A DNA stretch of 64,000 nucleotides from assembly GCA_010912705.1 (NCBI GenBank), contig POWB01000002.1, positions 124,001 through 188,000 of the forward strand, in the 5' to 3' direction. The notes beneath the pieces were generated by a model. The model did no database searches. It was not told the DNA's origin and saw only the letters and a list, made by a program, of their open reading frames with translations. Positions 7,975 to 17,402 of the stretch are shown here, one piece after another. Positions within the stretch are counted from its first letter, which is position 1. Each line of letters starts with the position of its first letter. Source of the DNA: Halochromatium sp. (GTDB taxonomy: Bacteria > Pseudomonadota > Gammaproteobacteria > Chromatiales > Chromatiaceae). A program made the position numbers and the translations under genes.

Positions 7975-10575
7975 TTGGAGAATGATACGCGCGCGCAAGA
8001 TCACCCTGGCTCGGTGAGCCATCAAGGCTCCTCGGGTAAAGTGACAGCGCAACCAAAGCCACAGCCGCCGCCTAAGCCGCGGCGCTCAAAAGGCCGCTCT
8101 AGGCGTCGCCGACATTCCGACGGCCCCATACTGGGGGTGCTCAGTTGGCTCGCACGGCTGGTTACCGCTGGCCTGGCCATCCCCTTCGATCTGGCGTTGA
8201 TCGCGACCTTTGGCGCGGCCATCCTGCTCAGCACCATGGAAGCTGAGCTGCCGCCCGTTGATGCGCTGACTGAGGTCGAATTCGAGGAGCCGCTGCGGAT
8301 CTTTACCGCGAATGGCTCATTAATGGCTGAATTCGGCATCCAGCGCCGGCGTGCGGTGGCCTTTGAGGAGATCCCGTCACTGCTCATCGATGCCTTTGTT
8401 TCGGCTGAAGACAGCCGCTTTTTTGAGCATACCGGTATCGACACCATTGGCTTGGCCCGTGCCGCGGTCAGCGTCGCGAAGAGCGGTGAGGCGACCCAAG
8501 GCGGCAGTACCATCACCATGCAGGTGGCGCGAAACTTCTTCCTCACCCGCGATAAGACCATCAAGCGCAAGCTGACCGAGATCCTGCTTGCTTGGAAGCT
8601 CGAGTCCAGCCTCAGCAAAGAAGAGATCCTAAGCCTATACCTGAACAAGATCTTCTTCGGACATCGCTCCTATGGCGTGGCCGCTGCGGCCGAGTTTTAC
8701 TACCAAAAGACCCTTGATCAGCTGACCATTGCCGAGATGGCCATGCTGGCCGGCCTGCCTAAGGCGCCCTCGGCAAACAACCCGCTTTCCAATCCGGAGC
8801 GCGCGCTTGAGCGGCGTGACTACATCCTCGAGCGCATGCATGCGTTTGGCTATATCGATGACACCGATTTCCTGCTCGCGAGCACCGCGCCACTGACTGC
8901 CAAGCGGTATGCGCCAGCGATCGAGTTCCGTGCCGACTATCTGGCCGAAATGGCGCGCCAGGAGGTGGTGCAACGCTACGGCGAGGAGGATGCGTACCGG
9001 CTTGGACTCAAGGTCTACACGACGGTTGATGAGCGCTTGCAGACTGCCTCCGATGCAGCGCTGCGCAAAGGGCTGATGGCCTATAACCAGCGCCATGGCT
9101 ACCATGGTGCCGAGGCCAAGGTTGACAACCTTATTGATCAGGATTTCGCCGCCCTAGATGCGATCCTCGCCGAGCGTCCCAGGGTGCCGGGACTACCGGT
9201 TGGGATCGTGATCAGTGCCTCGGCAGCGCAGGCCGAGGTCTATCTCGGCAACGGTGAAGTGCGTAGCCTCGGGCGTTCTCAGGTCAAATGGGCGCGGCCG
9301 TTCAAGACCGAGAACTGGCGTGGACCGGCGCCGCGCCAAGTGACGGACGCGGTTGCTGTTGGTGATGTGATTCGGTTGCGGGAGGCCAAAGCGGGTGAGT
9401 GGGTCTTGGCCCAGGTGCCCAAGGTCGGCGGTGCCTTGGTGGCGCTGGCACCAGAAGATGGTGCGATCCGCGCCCTCTCTGGCGGCTATGCCTTCGAGTG
9501 GAGCAAATTCAATCGGGCCGTCGATGCCCAGCGGCAGCCGGGCTCGACCTTCAAGCCCTTTGTCTATGCCGCTGCCCTCGGCAAGGGGTATACGCCTGCA
9601 AGCTTGGTGAAGGATGAGCGCTTTGAGATGCCTTCCGGAAACGGCGTCTGGCGACCAAAGAACGCCGACGGGAAGTTCATGGGGCCGATCCGTATCCGCG
9701 TTGCCTTGTCGAAGTCACGCAATCTTGCGGTGGTCAATCTGATCAATCGGATGAGCGTCGACTATGCACGTGAGTACATTCAGAACTTTGGCTTTGCGCC
9801 TGATTCGATGCCGCCGGATATGTCGATGGCGCTCGGCTCTGGCTCGGTCACGCCCTTGGAGCTTGCGCGTGGTTTTGCGATCTTCGCCAATGGCGGCTAT
9901 CGGGTACAGCCTTATCTGATCGATCGGATCGAAGACACGCAAGGCAACTTGTTGTTCGAGGCGCAGCCACTGCGTGCTTGCATGGACTGTTGGCTTGAGC
10001 GTGGCGAGGAAGAGGCCAAGGTGCTGCCGGTCGGCGCCTTTGATGATCCGAAGGCACCCTTAGCGATCGATCCGCGTATCGCCTACAACATGGACTCGAT
10101 GCTCAAGGACGTGATCCTGAGTGGCACCGCGACGCGCGCCAAGCGGCTAAAGCGCGAGGATATCGCCGGCAAGACCGGAACCACCAACGAGTCACGGGAC
10201 TCTTGGTTTGCCGGCTATCAGCCAGAGCTGGTGACGATAGCCTGGGTCGGACGCGATGACAATAAGCCGCTTGGCCGCGGTGAGTGGGGTGGAACTGCGG
10301 CGCTCGGCATCTGGATCGACTTTATGGAAGAGGCCCTTGCTGAGATCCCGGTGGCGACGATCAAGCAACCGGCGGGCATGGTGCCGGTGCGGATCAGCTT
10401 GCGCTCTGGCCAAAAGACCAGCTCGAAGAGTGGCAGCATGATTGAGTTCATCCGTGATGAGTATCAGCTCATGACCTTGGGGCCGGACCCCGTGCGATAT
10501 TCGGCACCAGTGGCGCGCAGGAAGGCACCAGCACGGCGACGGACGGCACCGCGCATGTTGGATGAGCTGTTTTAG
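7975..10575 (+). CDS. mrcA: Penicillin-binding protein 1A (bifunctional class A PBP)
   Basis: About 866 residues. A Pro/Arg-rich cytoplasmic N-terminus is followed by a membrane anchor (IPFDLALIATFGAAILLS), a GT51 glycosyltransferase domain (EDSRFFEHTGID, QGGSTITMQVARNFFL) and a class A transpeptidase with SxxK in PGSTFKPFVYA, SKSRN as the SxN motif and KTGTT. An OB-like insert lies between the two, as in PBP1A. The enzyme polymerises and cross-links peptidoglycan in the periplasm. The start is uncertain: no ATG exists upstream of the anchor, and TTG at 7975 (AAGGGG 9 nt before) is preferred over TTG at 7906 or GTG at 8017/8041. Confidence 0.93.
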   Translation: MENDTRAQDHPGSVSHQGSSGKVTAQPKPQPPPKPRRSKGRSRRRRHSDGPILGVLSWLARLVTAGLAIPFDLALIATFGAAILLSTMEAELPPVDALTEVEFEEPLRIFTANGSLMAEFGIQRRRAVAFEEIPSLLIDAFVSAEDSRFFEHTGIDTIGLARAAVSVAKSGEATQGGSTITMQVARNFFLTRDKTIKRKLTEILLAWKLESSLSKEEILSLYLNKIFFGHRSYGVAAAAEFYYQKTLDQLTIAEMAMLAGLPKAPSANNPLSNPERALERRDYILERMHAFGYIDDTDFLLASTAPLTAKRYAPAIEFRADYLAEMARQEVVQRYGEEDAYRLGLKVYTTVDERLQTASDAALRKGLMAYNQRHGYHGAEAKVDNLIDQDFAALDAILAERPRVPGLPVGIVISASAAQAEVYLGNGEVRSLGRSQVKWARPFKTENWRGPAPRQVTDAVAVGDVIRLREAKAGEWVLAQVPKVGGALVALAPEDGAIRALSGGYAFEWSKFNRAVDAQRQPGSTFKPFVYAAALGKGYTPASLVKDERFEMPSGNGVWRPKNADGKFMGPIRIRVALSKSRNLAVVNLINRMSVDYAREYIQNFGFAPDSMPPDMSMALGSGSVTPLELARGFAIFANGGYRVQPYLIDRIEDTQGNLLFEAQPLRACMDCWLERGEEEAKVLPVGAFDDPKAPLAIDPRIAYNMDSMLKDVILSGTATRAKRLKREDIAGKTGTTNESRDSWFAGYQPELVTIAWVGRDDNKPLGRGEWGGTAALGIWIDFMEEALAEIPVATIKQPAGMVPVRISLRSGQKTSSKSGSMIEFIRDEYQLMTLGPDPVRYSAPVARRKAPARRRTAPRMLDELF

Positions 10576-10597
10576 GCGATTTCCGACAATCGCCTAA
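10572..10597. terminator. Inverted repeat spanning two convergent stop codons
   Basis: A perfect 10-bp stem (10572-10581 with 10588-10597) with a 6-nt loop contains the stop codon of the PBP1A gene in one arm and the stop of manA in the other. No clear T-tract follows on either strand, so termination efficiency is doubtful, but the position suits a shared bidirectional terminator. Confidence 0.5.
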
Positions 10598-11997
10598 GGT
10601 AGGCGTGCTGTGAAGAGTACGGACGCTCGACTGCTGCGTAGTTCGGTGCGGCAGGCTGCTGGGATCACAAAGGTAGAACCGCGCTTGAGGGCAAGTGGTG
10701 CTTGCCTGGGGCTGTGCAGACTGACCCGCCCATCAAGCACGAGGCCGAGGCGCAGTTTGGCCAGGCTAGCAGTCGTCTCCGGGCTAGCTGCCGCGTCGAG
10801 CGGGTGACTGATGCGAGGCATGAGCGCTGGCTCGGGCTGAACACCGCCTCCAGGATTGATCAGGCAATGCTCACCGGCGCTGAGCTGGTAGCGCTCGAGC
10901 AAGAATTCGCGCGTTGGAGTCGAATAGATTTCTGGCAGACTCGGGCCAGCAGGCGGCTGTGGCTGCAGCACGACCCCAGGCGCGGGATCGACCCTGAGCG
11001 TTGTTAAGAGTGCTGGGACATCAATGTGCTTCTCTGTCAGTCCACCGCGTAGCACATTGTTGGAGTTGGCCATGAGCTCGATCGCAGCACCATGGAGATA
11101 GGCATGCAATTCGCCCGCGGGAAGAAACAGGGCCTCGCCGGGTTTCAAGGCGATGAGGTTCAATAACAGCAGTGAGAAGAGGCCGCGATCGTGCTGGCCG
11201 TTGGTCGAGAAGTATTGGTCGGCTTTGAGCAGCCAATCCCAGCGATCCCAGTCACTGAGATCCTGCTCATGGCGACCGTTGGGGTCGAGTCGAGTCTCCT
11301 CGCGTGCAGTCCCCGCTCGCTCCCGCTCTAGGCGTCTGATCAGCGGCACTAACAGGGCATCAACCTGTGCCTGCTCGAGCTGCATCAGCCATCGGTAGAG
11401 GTGCAGCAGCCCATCGGGACTTGGCTCGAACTGCGCCCGGAGTGGTGCTAGCTCAGGCGTGGCGGCCAGCTCGGCGTTGATCTCTGGGAGCGGACGGAAG
11501 CCGCGCAGCGCATAGAAGTCGGTGAGTGCGACGAGGAGCTCCGGCTTATGATTGCAGTCGCGGTAGCTGCGGCGCGGATCGGTCAGCGGCAGCCCGATCC
11601 TGTCCTCATGCTGATAGCCGGCGATGGCCTGCGCGCGGGTCGGATGGGCTTGGATCGATAATGGCTCGCGCGCCGCCAGGACCTTGAGCAGAAAGGGCAA
11701 TTGGTTGTCGAATCCGGATGCGGCCTGGACGCCGAGCAGGGTGGTTGGTGCGGCGGCGATGAGTTCGGCGAGCGATAGGCGACAGCCGCCAAGCTGAACG
11801 GTCGAGAACAGGTCCGGATGGGCGCCGATCCAGAGTTCAGCAAAGGGCAGCCGGCGTGGGTTGCGAATACCGGTGAGTGCCGGGATGAAGTCTGGATCAC
11901 CCCAGCTGTAGTGTTGAACGCCGCAGTGCAGGGGCAGCGGCCCTGGTGTTGCCTCAAAGGCGCGGATGGCAGCGATGAGTTCGTCCGGATAGTGCAT
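10594..11997 (-). CDS. manA: Mannose-6-phosphate isomerase, class I
   Basis: A 467-residue type I phosphomannose isomerase that interconverts fructose-6-phosphate and mannose-6-phosphate for GDP-mannose and polysaccharide synthesis. Visible family features are the N-terminal HYSWGDPDFIPAL segment, the zinc-site region LSIQAHP with its His, NHKPELLVAL, and GEALFLPAGELHAYL in the cupin part. The start is ATG 11997 or the adjacent GTG at 12000; a good Shine-Dalgarno sequence is missing. It lies 15 bp after the diguanylate cyclase gene and is probably co-transcribed with it. Confidence 0.93.
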   Translation of the reverse strand: MHYPDELIAAIRAFEATPGPLPLHCGVQHYSWGDPDFIPALTGIRNPRRLPFAELWIGAHPDLFSTVQLGGCRLSLAELIAAAPTTLLGVQAASGFDNQLPFLLKVLAAREPLSIQAHPTRAQAIAGYQHEDRIGLPLTDPRRSYRDCNHKPELLVALTDFYALRGFRPLPEINAELAATPELAPLRAQFEPSPDGLLHLYRWLMQLEQAQVDALLVPLIRRLERERAGTAREETRLDPNGRHEQDLSDWDRWDWLLKADQYFSTNGQHDRGLFSLLLLNLIALKPGEALFLPAGELHAYLHGAAIELMANSNNVLRGGLTEKHIDVPALLTTLRVDPAPGVVLQPQPPAGPSLPEIYSTPTREFLLERYQLSAGEHCLINPGGGVQPEPALMPRISHPLDAAASPETTASLAKLRLGLVLDGRVSLHSPRQAPLALKRGSTFVIPAACRTELRSSRASVLFTARLP

Positions 11998-12015
11998 CAC
12001 ATCTAGATCAGCGGG

Positions 12016-13881
12016 TTAGTACTCGCCTGCGTTGCCCGTCCACATCTCCGGCACGAAACGCTCGACACGATTGCGTCCGGCCTCCTTCGCCGCGTACAGC
12101 GCCACGTCTGCGTACTTGAGGACCTGCCAGAAGTTCTCACCGTCGGCCGGGTAGTCGGCGACCCCGATTGAGATGGTCTTCTGGATGGCGCCACCCGGGA
12201 GCTGCACGCGCATCTCCTCGACCTTGGCGCGGACCTTCTCAGCCAACAGCATAGCGCCTTGTGCATCGGTGTCGTTGAGGATGACGAGGAATTCCTCGCC
12301 GCCGAAACGCACGCAGAGGTCGCTTGCGCGCACCGACTGACGGATCACGCGGGCGAGCTCGATCAACACCCGGTCGCCGGCCTCGTGCCCATAGCTGTCA
12401 TTGACCTGCTTGAAGTAATCCAGATCCAGCATCAGCAGGCCGAGCTGGGTCTTGTTGCGTGCCACGCCGGCGAGCAGCGTATCAAGATATTCCTCGAGAA
12501 AGCGCCGGTTATAGAGTCCGGTCATGGCATCGCGCATGGACGACTCGCGTAGGGTCTCCATCAGCCGTTTGGCCTCGAGCACTGGCGACGCCTCGCGCAG
12601 ATGGACGCTTAGATTGGCGAGCTGCTGGTCGATGTGTGGCTTCTCATCCAGGGGGGCGACCACCTGTACCACGCTGCCGACGCCCCCCGATTGCAGCACC
12701 GGTAGACAGACATGCTCGAGTCCTGGCTCGATCCCCTTGCCGACGAACATGGTGCAGATGCCAGGCTGCTCGAAGGCGTTGACAGGGTGTCCGGTACGGC
12801 GGGCGCGACAGCTCTCTGAGCGGGCTAGGATTTGGGCATCACACCAGCGATTCTCGGCGCTCTGCTCGCCGTCGATGAGGGTCGGCACCAGCTTGTTCTT
12901 GGCGTCATCGACCTCGTAGATGGAGAAGCGACTAAAGCCGAGCTTGGTTCGCATGACCTGCGAGAGGCGCTGGTAGACCTCGGTCTTGGTCTCGTCTTCC
13001 TCGATCGCCTGCTTGAACTGAGCGGCATCGACCAGCTCATCGACGGCGCGGATGGTCTCGGTGAGCAAATGGCCGTTGGTCGGGCGCTCATACTGCACCA
13101 GGCGTGCAATCTGGCCCGAGATTCGGATCAAGCCATTCTCGAGCAGGTCCATCAGCCGGTTGAAGCTGGCGGCGATCCGGCTCGCTTCGTCGCTGCCGCT
13201 GGTCTGGACACGGGTCGTGAAATCGCCATCGCCAGCGCGCGCGACGGCGCTCTCGACGCCCTCCGCAGCGCGGATGATTGGTCGATAGAGCCGGTTGATC
13301 AGATAGAGCAGGAGCGGCACGAACAGTAGGATGATCGCGGCGAGGGTCAGGGAGGCCCAGTAGGATCGTTCAAGGATGTCGCTGATCCTGATGCGGATCG
13401 TCACGGCGCCGAGCACAGTTCCTTCTGGAACCTGGTGGCAGCTCAGACAGTTGGGCTCGCCATGTGAGTCAGCGATGTAGGGGATGGTGGCTCGAAACAC
13501 TGCTTGCACCTGGTCTTGCTCGAGCCGGTAGAGCGGCCTGCCGGTCGTGATTACCTCGGCGGAGATGGCGTCGAGGTGCGGCAGCCCCTCTTGGCTGGGA
13601 CCAAATTGCTCAATATTGGCTGGTGAACGCTCGACATTGAGTCCGACCAGCCCCTGGGTCTCAGCAAGCCGTGACTTCAGCCGGGGCAGGGTCGGAGTCG
13701 TGCCATTGAGCATCGATTCAGTCAGTGCGGTGCGTGCCATCTCAGCGACGGTTTGCGCATACTGGGTGGCACCATGCAGGGTATAGGAGCGGATGAGCGT
13801 GCTACTGATGAGCACCAGGACCACGGCCAGGACGGCGGTCAGCAAAAAGACCACAAGGCCCATCTTGTGTCGTAGCTTCAA
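12016..13881 (-). CDS. Diguanylate cyclase with periplasmic heme c sensor domain, HAMP and GGDEF
   Basis: A 621-residue membrane protein. TM1 is at about residues 8-30, a periplasmic domain follows with the heme c motif CLSCH (about 145-149), TM2 at about 177-197, then a HAMP-like linker, a GAF-like region, and a C-terminal GGDEF domain with the active-site GGEEF. An RxxD inhibitory (I) site lies exactly five residues before GGEEF, so product feedback is likely. The sensor resembles heme-containing Tll0287/DUF3365-type domains. It should make c-di-GMP in response to redox state, a gas or light-driven electron flow; the signal is inferred. The start is a TTG at 13881 with AGGGTG upstream; ATG 13863 is an alternative. 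Confidence 0.88.
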   Translation of the reverse strand: MKLRHKMGLVVFLLTAVLAVVLVLISSTLIRSYTLHGATQYAQTVAEMARTALTESMLNGTTPTLPRLKSRLAETQGLVGLNVERSPANIEQFGPSQEGLPHLDAISAEVITTGRPLYRLEQDQVQAVFRATIPYIADSHGEPNCLSCHQVPEGTVLGAVTIRIRISDILERSYWASLTLAAIILLFVPLLLYLINRLYRPIIRAAEGVESAVARAGDGDFTTRVQTSGSDEASRIAASFNRLMDLLENGLIRISGQIARLVQYERPTNGHLLTETIRAVDELVDAAQFKQAIEEDETKTEVYQRLSQVMRTKLGFSRFSIYEVDDAKNKLVPTLIDGEQSAENRWCDAQILARSESCRARRTGHPVNAFEQPGICTMFVGKGIEPGLEHVCLPVLQSGGVGSVVQVVAPLDEKPHIDQQLANLSVHLREASPVLEAKRLMETLRESSMRDAMTGLYNRRFLEEYLDTLLAGVARNKTQLGLLMLDLDYFKQVNDSYGHEAGDRVLIELARVIRQSVRASDLCVRFGGEEFLVILNDTDAQGAMLLAEKVRAKVEEMRVQLPGGAIQKTISIGVADYPADGENFWQVLKYADVALYAAKEAGRNRVERFVPEMWTGNAGEY

Positions 13882-13969
13882 TGATCTTCACCCTAGCAGT
13901 TCACGAGTCCAAGCAGGTTCGTACAGGCTCAAGCAGTGCGTACTCGAGTCGTCTGACATCCGCAAGCGC

Positions 13970-14425
13970 TCAGCCGACCTGATGGTGCGCCAGAGGATAA
14001 CCACAGTCACGATAATAGAGGTAGCGCTTGCGGCCCGCTTGGCGGATCTCGGGCGCGTGATCGAGCGGCTCGCAGAGGCGCTCGAAGCGGCTGAAGAAGG
14101 GTGGTGCCTCGGCGCTTGAGCTGAGATTGATCAGCACCTGGTCTTCGGTCTCAGGCTGGTCGTTGATGCTGATCAAGATTGGGGTCAGCGTCGGGTCGGT
14201 CTCGCCAACCAGCCCATGCGGTAAGAAGCTATCATCCCGATAGCTCCAAAGGAGTCGGTCGAGATGGCGTGCCTGCTGGACCTCGGGGCAATGGATCAAG
14301 ACCCGCGGTGGCGGCTTGGTACCGTCTGGCGTGCCCCTATAGATGCGCTCGACGAGGCGGCAGCAGAGCCCGAAGCGGTTGCCGCGGCTGCCGTCCTTGA
14401 GCACGTAGAAGTCAATCCTTGTCAT
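13970..14425 (-). CDS. holC: DNA polymerase III chi subunit
   Basis: A 151-residue clamp-loader accessory protein that links the replisome to single-strand-binding protein. The N-terminus TRIDFYVLKDGSRGNR, the central VLIHCPEVQQARHLDRLLWSY and DDSFLPHGLVGE match the HolC family, as does the length. It lies downstream of pepA, the usual neighbour of holC in gammaproteobacteria. The gap to pepA (128 bp) is filled largely by a dispersed repeat element. Confidence 0.9.
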   Translation of the reverse strand: MTRIDFYVLKDGSRGNRFGLCCRLVERIYRGTPDGTKPPPRVLIHCPEVQQARHLDRLLWSYRDDSFLPHGLVGETDPTLTPILISINDQPETEDQVLINLSSSAEAPPFFSRFERLCEPLDHAPEIRQAGRKRYLYYRDCGYPLAHHQVG

Positions 14426-14473
14426 CAGCGGCGACCCGAGCTTGGTTGTTGAGCAGTTCCGCCATGTGAATGC

Positions 14474-14555
14474 TTAGAAAGCGTCCATCAACTGCTTCCC
14501 AATTTGAGTGCCGCTGTTCGGCAAGAATCGGGAAGTAGAAAATAGACGGCTACTT
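14474..14555 (-). repeat. Dispersed intergenic repeat, copy A (behind pepA)
   Basis: Read on the minus strand, this about 82-bp stretch starts at the pepA stop codon and aligns almost end to end with the plus-strand sequence at 17403-17484. The shared blocks are GTAGCCGTC, ATTTTCTA, CACTCAAAT/TGCTCAAAT, GGGAAGCAGTTGATGGAC and TTTCTAA. Short inverted termini (GTCCAT / ATGGAC type) are visible inside. No coding capacity. Confidence 0.85.
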
Positions 14556-16053
14556 AGGCCCCGCGACCGGCCCGATCGAGTAGGAATTGGCTGAGCAGTG
14601 GCACCGGCCGCCCAGTCGCTCCCTTCTCCTTGCCAGTGAGCCAGGCGGTGCCGGCGATGTCCAGATGCGCCCAGGTGTAGGCCTTGGTGTAGCGCGAGAG
14701 GAAGCAGGCGGCGGTGATGGCACCGCCATCGCGGCCGCCGATGTTGGCCATGTCGGCGAAGTTGCTGTCGAGCTGTTGCTGGTAATCGTCCCAGAGCGGC
14801 ATCCGCCAGACGCGATCGGCGCTGGCCTCGCCGGCCTGGGTGAGCGCCTCGGCGAGTGCGTCGTCGTTTGAGAACAGCCCGGAGGGATGCCGCCCGAGGC
14901 CGACGATACAGGCGCCGGTCAGGGTGGCCATGTCGACTACTAGGGCTGGCTCAAACCGCTCGACGTAGGTCAGGGCGTCGCAGAGGATCAGTCGGCCCTC
15001 GGCATCGGTATTAAGGATCTCGATGGTTTGCCCGGAGAGGCTGGTGACGATGTCGCCCGGCTTGTTGGCGGCGCCGTCGGGCAAGTTCTCAGAGGCCGGT
15101 ACCACGCCGATGACGTTGATCGGTAGGTCGAGTGCGCAGAGTGCTCGGAGGGTGCCAATGACGCTGGCACCGCCGCACATGTCGTACTTCATTTCGTCCA
15201 TCGCCTCGGAGGGCTTGATCGAGATGCCACCGGCGTCGAAGGTGAGTCCTTTGCCGACTAGGACGATCGGTTTGTCCTCATCGCTGCCACCCTGGTAGTG
15301 CATAAGGATGAGCTTGGCCGGCTGTCGGCTGCCACGGCTGACCGAGAGCAGGGCGCCCATACCGATCTCGGCCATGGCGTCTTCATCCAAAACCTCGACC
15401 TTGAGCTTGTCGGACTGCGCGCCGACGGCGATGGCCTGCTCGGCCAAATAGCTAGGCGTGCAGAGGTTGCCGGGTAGGTTGCCGAGATCGCGCGCTAGCG
15501 CGATACCCTCAGCGATGGCCAGGCCATGCGCGACACCGCGCTCGGCGGCCTCGGTTTGGGTGGCGTCTTCAATCCAACAGTCGAGCGCGGCCAGTGGTGC
15601 GGGCGCCTCCGTTGCCGGCTTCTTGGTCTGGGTATAGCGATAGGCGCTCTGGGCTGCGAGCAGCAGCGTATGGCGTATGCATTGATAGCTGTCCATGCCG
15701 TTTGGCTCGAGCGCGGTCAGCGCACAGAGGGCATTGCTGATGCGGGCGGCGTCGAGTCGTGCGAGCGCCGCCTTGAGGGCCTTCTCGTAGGCGCTGCGGT
15801 CGAATTCCTCGTGCTTGCCGCAGTTGACCAGGATGAGCCGTTCGGCGTTGACTCCGGCGACGCCGTAGAGCATCAGCGCGCCGCCGGTCTTGCCGTCGAG
15901 ATCGCCCTTTTCAAGCACCGCGGTGAGTGCACCACCGCTGGCGGCGTCGAGGACCTTGGCGGGGTCGGAGAGCTGACGCTCGCTAAACACGCCGAGGATG
16001 AGACAAGGGGTCTCGACCTGAGTCAGGTCGCCGCTGGTGATTGTCGATTGCAT
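14554..16053 (-). CDS. pepA: Leucyl aminopeptidase (M17 family)
   Basis: A 499-residue cytosolic leucine aminopeptidase that removes N-terminal residues from peptides using two metal ions. The signature NTDAEGRLILCDAL, the metal/active-site segment LVGKGLTFDAGGISIK and VDMATLTGACIVGLG are all present. Length is normal. In many relatives pepA is divergent from lptF-lptG and upstream of holC. Here the divergent gene is lptG alone. A purine-rich sequence (GGAGCACCG) precedes the ATG at 16053. Confidence 0.96.
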   Translation of the reverse strand: MQSTITSGDLTQVETPCLILGVFSERQLSDPAKVLDAASGGALTAVLEKGDLDGKTGGALMLYGVAGVNAERLILVNCGKHEEFDRSAYEKALKAALARLDAARISNALCALTALEPNGMDSYQCIRHTLLLAAQSAYRYTQTKKPATEAPAPLAALDCWIEDATQTEAAERGVAHGLAIAEGIALARDLGNLPGNLCTPSYLAEQAIAVGAQSDKLKVEVLDEDAMAEIGMGALLSVSRGSRQPAKLILMHYQGGSDEDKPIVLVGKGLTFDAGGISIKPSEAMDEMKYDMCGGASVIGTLRALCALDLPINVIGVVPASENLPDGAANKPGDIVTSLSGQTIEILNTDAEGRLILCDALTYVERFEPALVVDMATLTGACIVGLGRHPSGLFSNDDALAEALTQAGEASADRVWRMPLWDDYQQQLDSNFADMANIGGRDGGAITAACFLSRYTKAYTWAHLDIAGTAWLTGKEKGATGRPVPLLSQFLLDRAGRGA

Positions 16054-16278
16054 CGGTGCTCCTTGAACTGGTTGCCGAGGGCTTAGGTTACTATGCGCGT
16101 CGCGTTCGTTTTGTCGTCGTCGGGCCAGCCGCTGCGATGGGGCTGAACGGCGATTGACCTATTCTGTGTCCGAAGTCTACAGGAATCGCCGCTGCTTCCG
16201 CAGTTGCCGGCCCGGTCTCTGCTGGCCATGATGGCCCTTTGTGGAGCCCGGCATGTCTTTCGTTGCCGTTCAGCTTGC

Positions 16279-16313
16279 CAGTTTTCAGTTTTCAGTTGCC
16301 AGTCATCAGTCAC
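16279..16313 (+). repeat. Degenerate heptanucleotide repeat before lptG
   Basis: Five consecutive 7-bp units all begin with CAGT (CAGTTTT twice, then CAGTTGC, CAGTCAT, CAGTCAC). The period is exact although the last three bases drift. The same class of repeat (CAGTTAT-like) is a well-known heptanucleotide repeat of cyanobacterial genomes. It lies in the pepA-lptG intergenic region. Confidence 0.75.
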
Positions 16314-16335
16314 TCGCCTGAGTCTAGAATCGCCT

Positions 16336-17397
16336 GTGCCTATCCTCGACCGATATCTCGCCGCTGCTGTGATTGGTGGCACCCTGATGACCCTGGCGGT
16401 GCTGCTGCCGTTGTTAGCGGTGTTTGTGCTGGCCGATGAGATGGACCAGGTTGGCACTGGTGGCTACGCGCTGACTGATGCACTCTGGTTCGTGACCCTG
16501 ACCATGCCAGGTTATCTGTACCAGGTATTCCCGATCGCGACGCTGATTGGGGCCTTGATTGGCTTGGGGCAGCTTGCCGCCCGCTCGGAGCTGGTGGCGA
16601 TGCGTGCCGCGGGGCTGTCGATCGCAGGGATCATCCGCGGGGCGATGATCGGCGGCCTGCTGCTGGCACTGCTGGCTACCGGCGTTGGCGAGCTGGTGGC
16701 GCCGGCCGCCGAGCAGCAAGCACTGGCGGTGCGCGCGGCGGCGACCAGCGGGGATGCGGTGCAGGTCAGCGCCAGTGGGTTTTGGGCGCGCGATGGTAAT
16801 GCCTTTATCAATGTGCGCGAGATCCAGCCCGGTGCTGAGCTCGCTGACATCAATATCTATGAGATCCTGGATGATCGACTGACCAGCGCAACGCATGCGC
16901 GCGAGGCGCGTTACCGCGATGGGCACTGGGTGTTGACTGACATTGAGCGCAGTCGCATCGGTCCCGATCGTGTTGAGGTTGATCGGCTCGAGCGCGCGCG
17001 CTGGGACTCCCTGCTGAATCCACGCTTGCTTGAGGTGATTGTCGTCGAGCCGCATGCGCTGCCAATCTGGGGCCTGTACCGCTATCTGCGCTACATGCAG
17101 CAGACCGAGCAGGACGCCGGCGCCCATGAGGTGGCCTTTTGGACCAAGCTGGTGCAGCCATTGTTGATCCTGACGATGATCTTTGTCGCGATCCCGGTCT
17201 TGCTCGGCTCCGCGCGTAGCAGTGGCACCGGGATCAAGCTGTTCATCGGTATCGCACTGGGCATTCTGTTCTATCTCGTCAGCCGCACCTTCACCTATAT
17301 GGCATTGCTGTACGGGCTGAATCCGGCGTTGGCGGCCTTTGCGCCGCTCCTCTTGTTCACGCTTGGCGCGCTCTTCTTGCTGCGTCGGGTGGGTTGA
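16336..17397 (+). CDS. lptG: Lipopolysaccharide export permease LptG
   Basis: A 353-residue inner-membrane permease of the LptB2FG exporter that lifts LPS toward the periplasmic bridge. The N-terminus PILDRYLAAAVIGG, the LIGALIGLGQLAARSELVAM segment after the first helices, a periplasmic beta-jellyroll region (about residues 125-260) and three C-terminal helices fit LptG, not LptF. The GTG at 16336 is chosen because the family starts with xxLDRY; no good Shine-Dalgarno sequence exists and the frame is open to 16204 across the heptad repeats. lptF, normally directly upstream, is not in the window. Confidence 0.9.
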   Translation: MPILDRYLAAAVIGGTLMTLAVLLPLLAVFVLADEMDQVGTGGYALTDALWFVTLTMPGYLYQVFPIATLIGALIGLGQLAARSELVAMRAAGLSIAGIIRGAMIGGLLLALLATGVGELVAPAAEQQALAVRAAATSGDAVQVSASGFWARDGNAFINVREIQPGAELADINIYEILDDRLTSATHAREARYRDGHWVLTDIERSRIGPDRVEVDRLERARWDSLLNPRLLEVIVVEPHALPIWGLYRYLRYMQQTEQDAGAHEVAFWTKLVQPLLILTMIFVAIPVLLGSARSSGTGIKLFIGIALGILFYLVSRTFTYMALLYGLNPALAAFAPLLLFTLGALFLLRRVG

Positions 17398-17402
17398 GCG
17401 AC

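Noticed and set aside
16054-16335. A missed lptF between pepA and lptG
   Set aside because: The gap of 282 bp is too short for a gene of about 1.1 kb and none of its frames resembles LptF.
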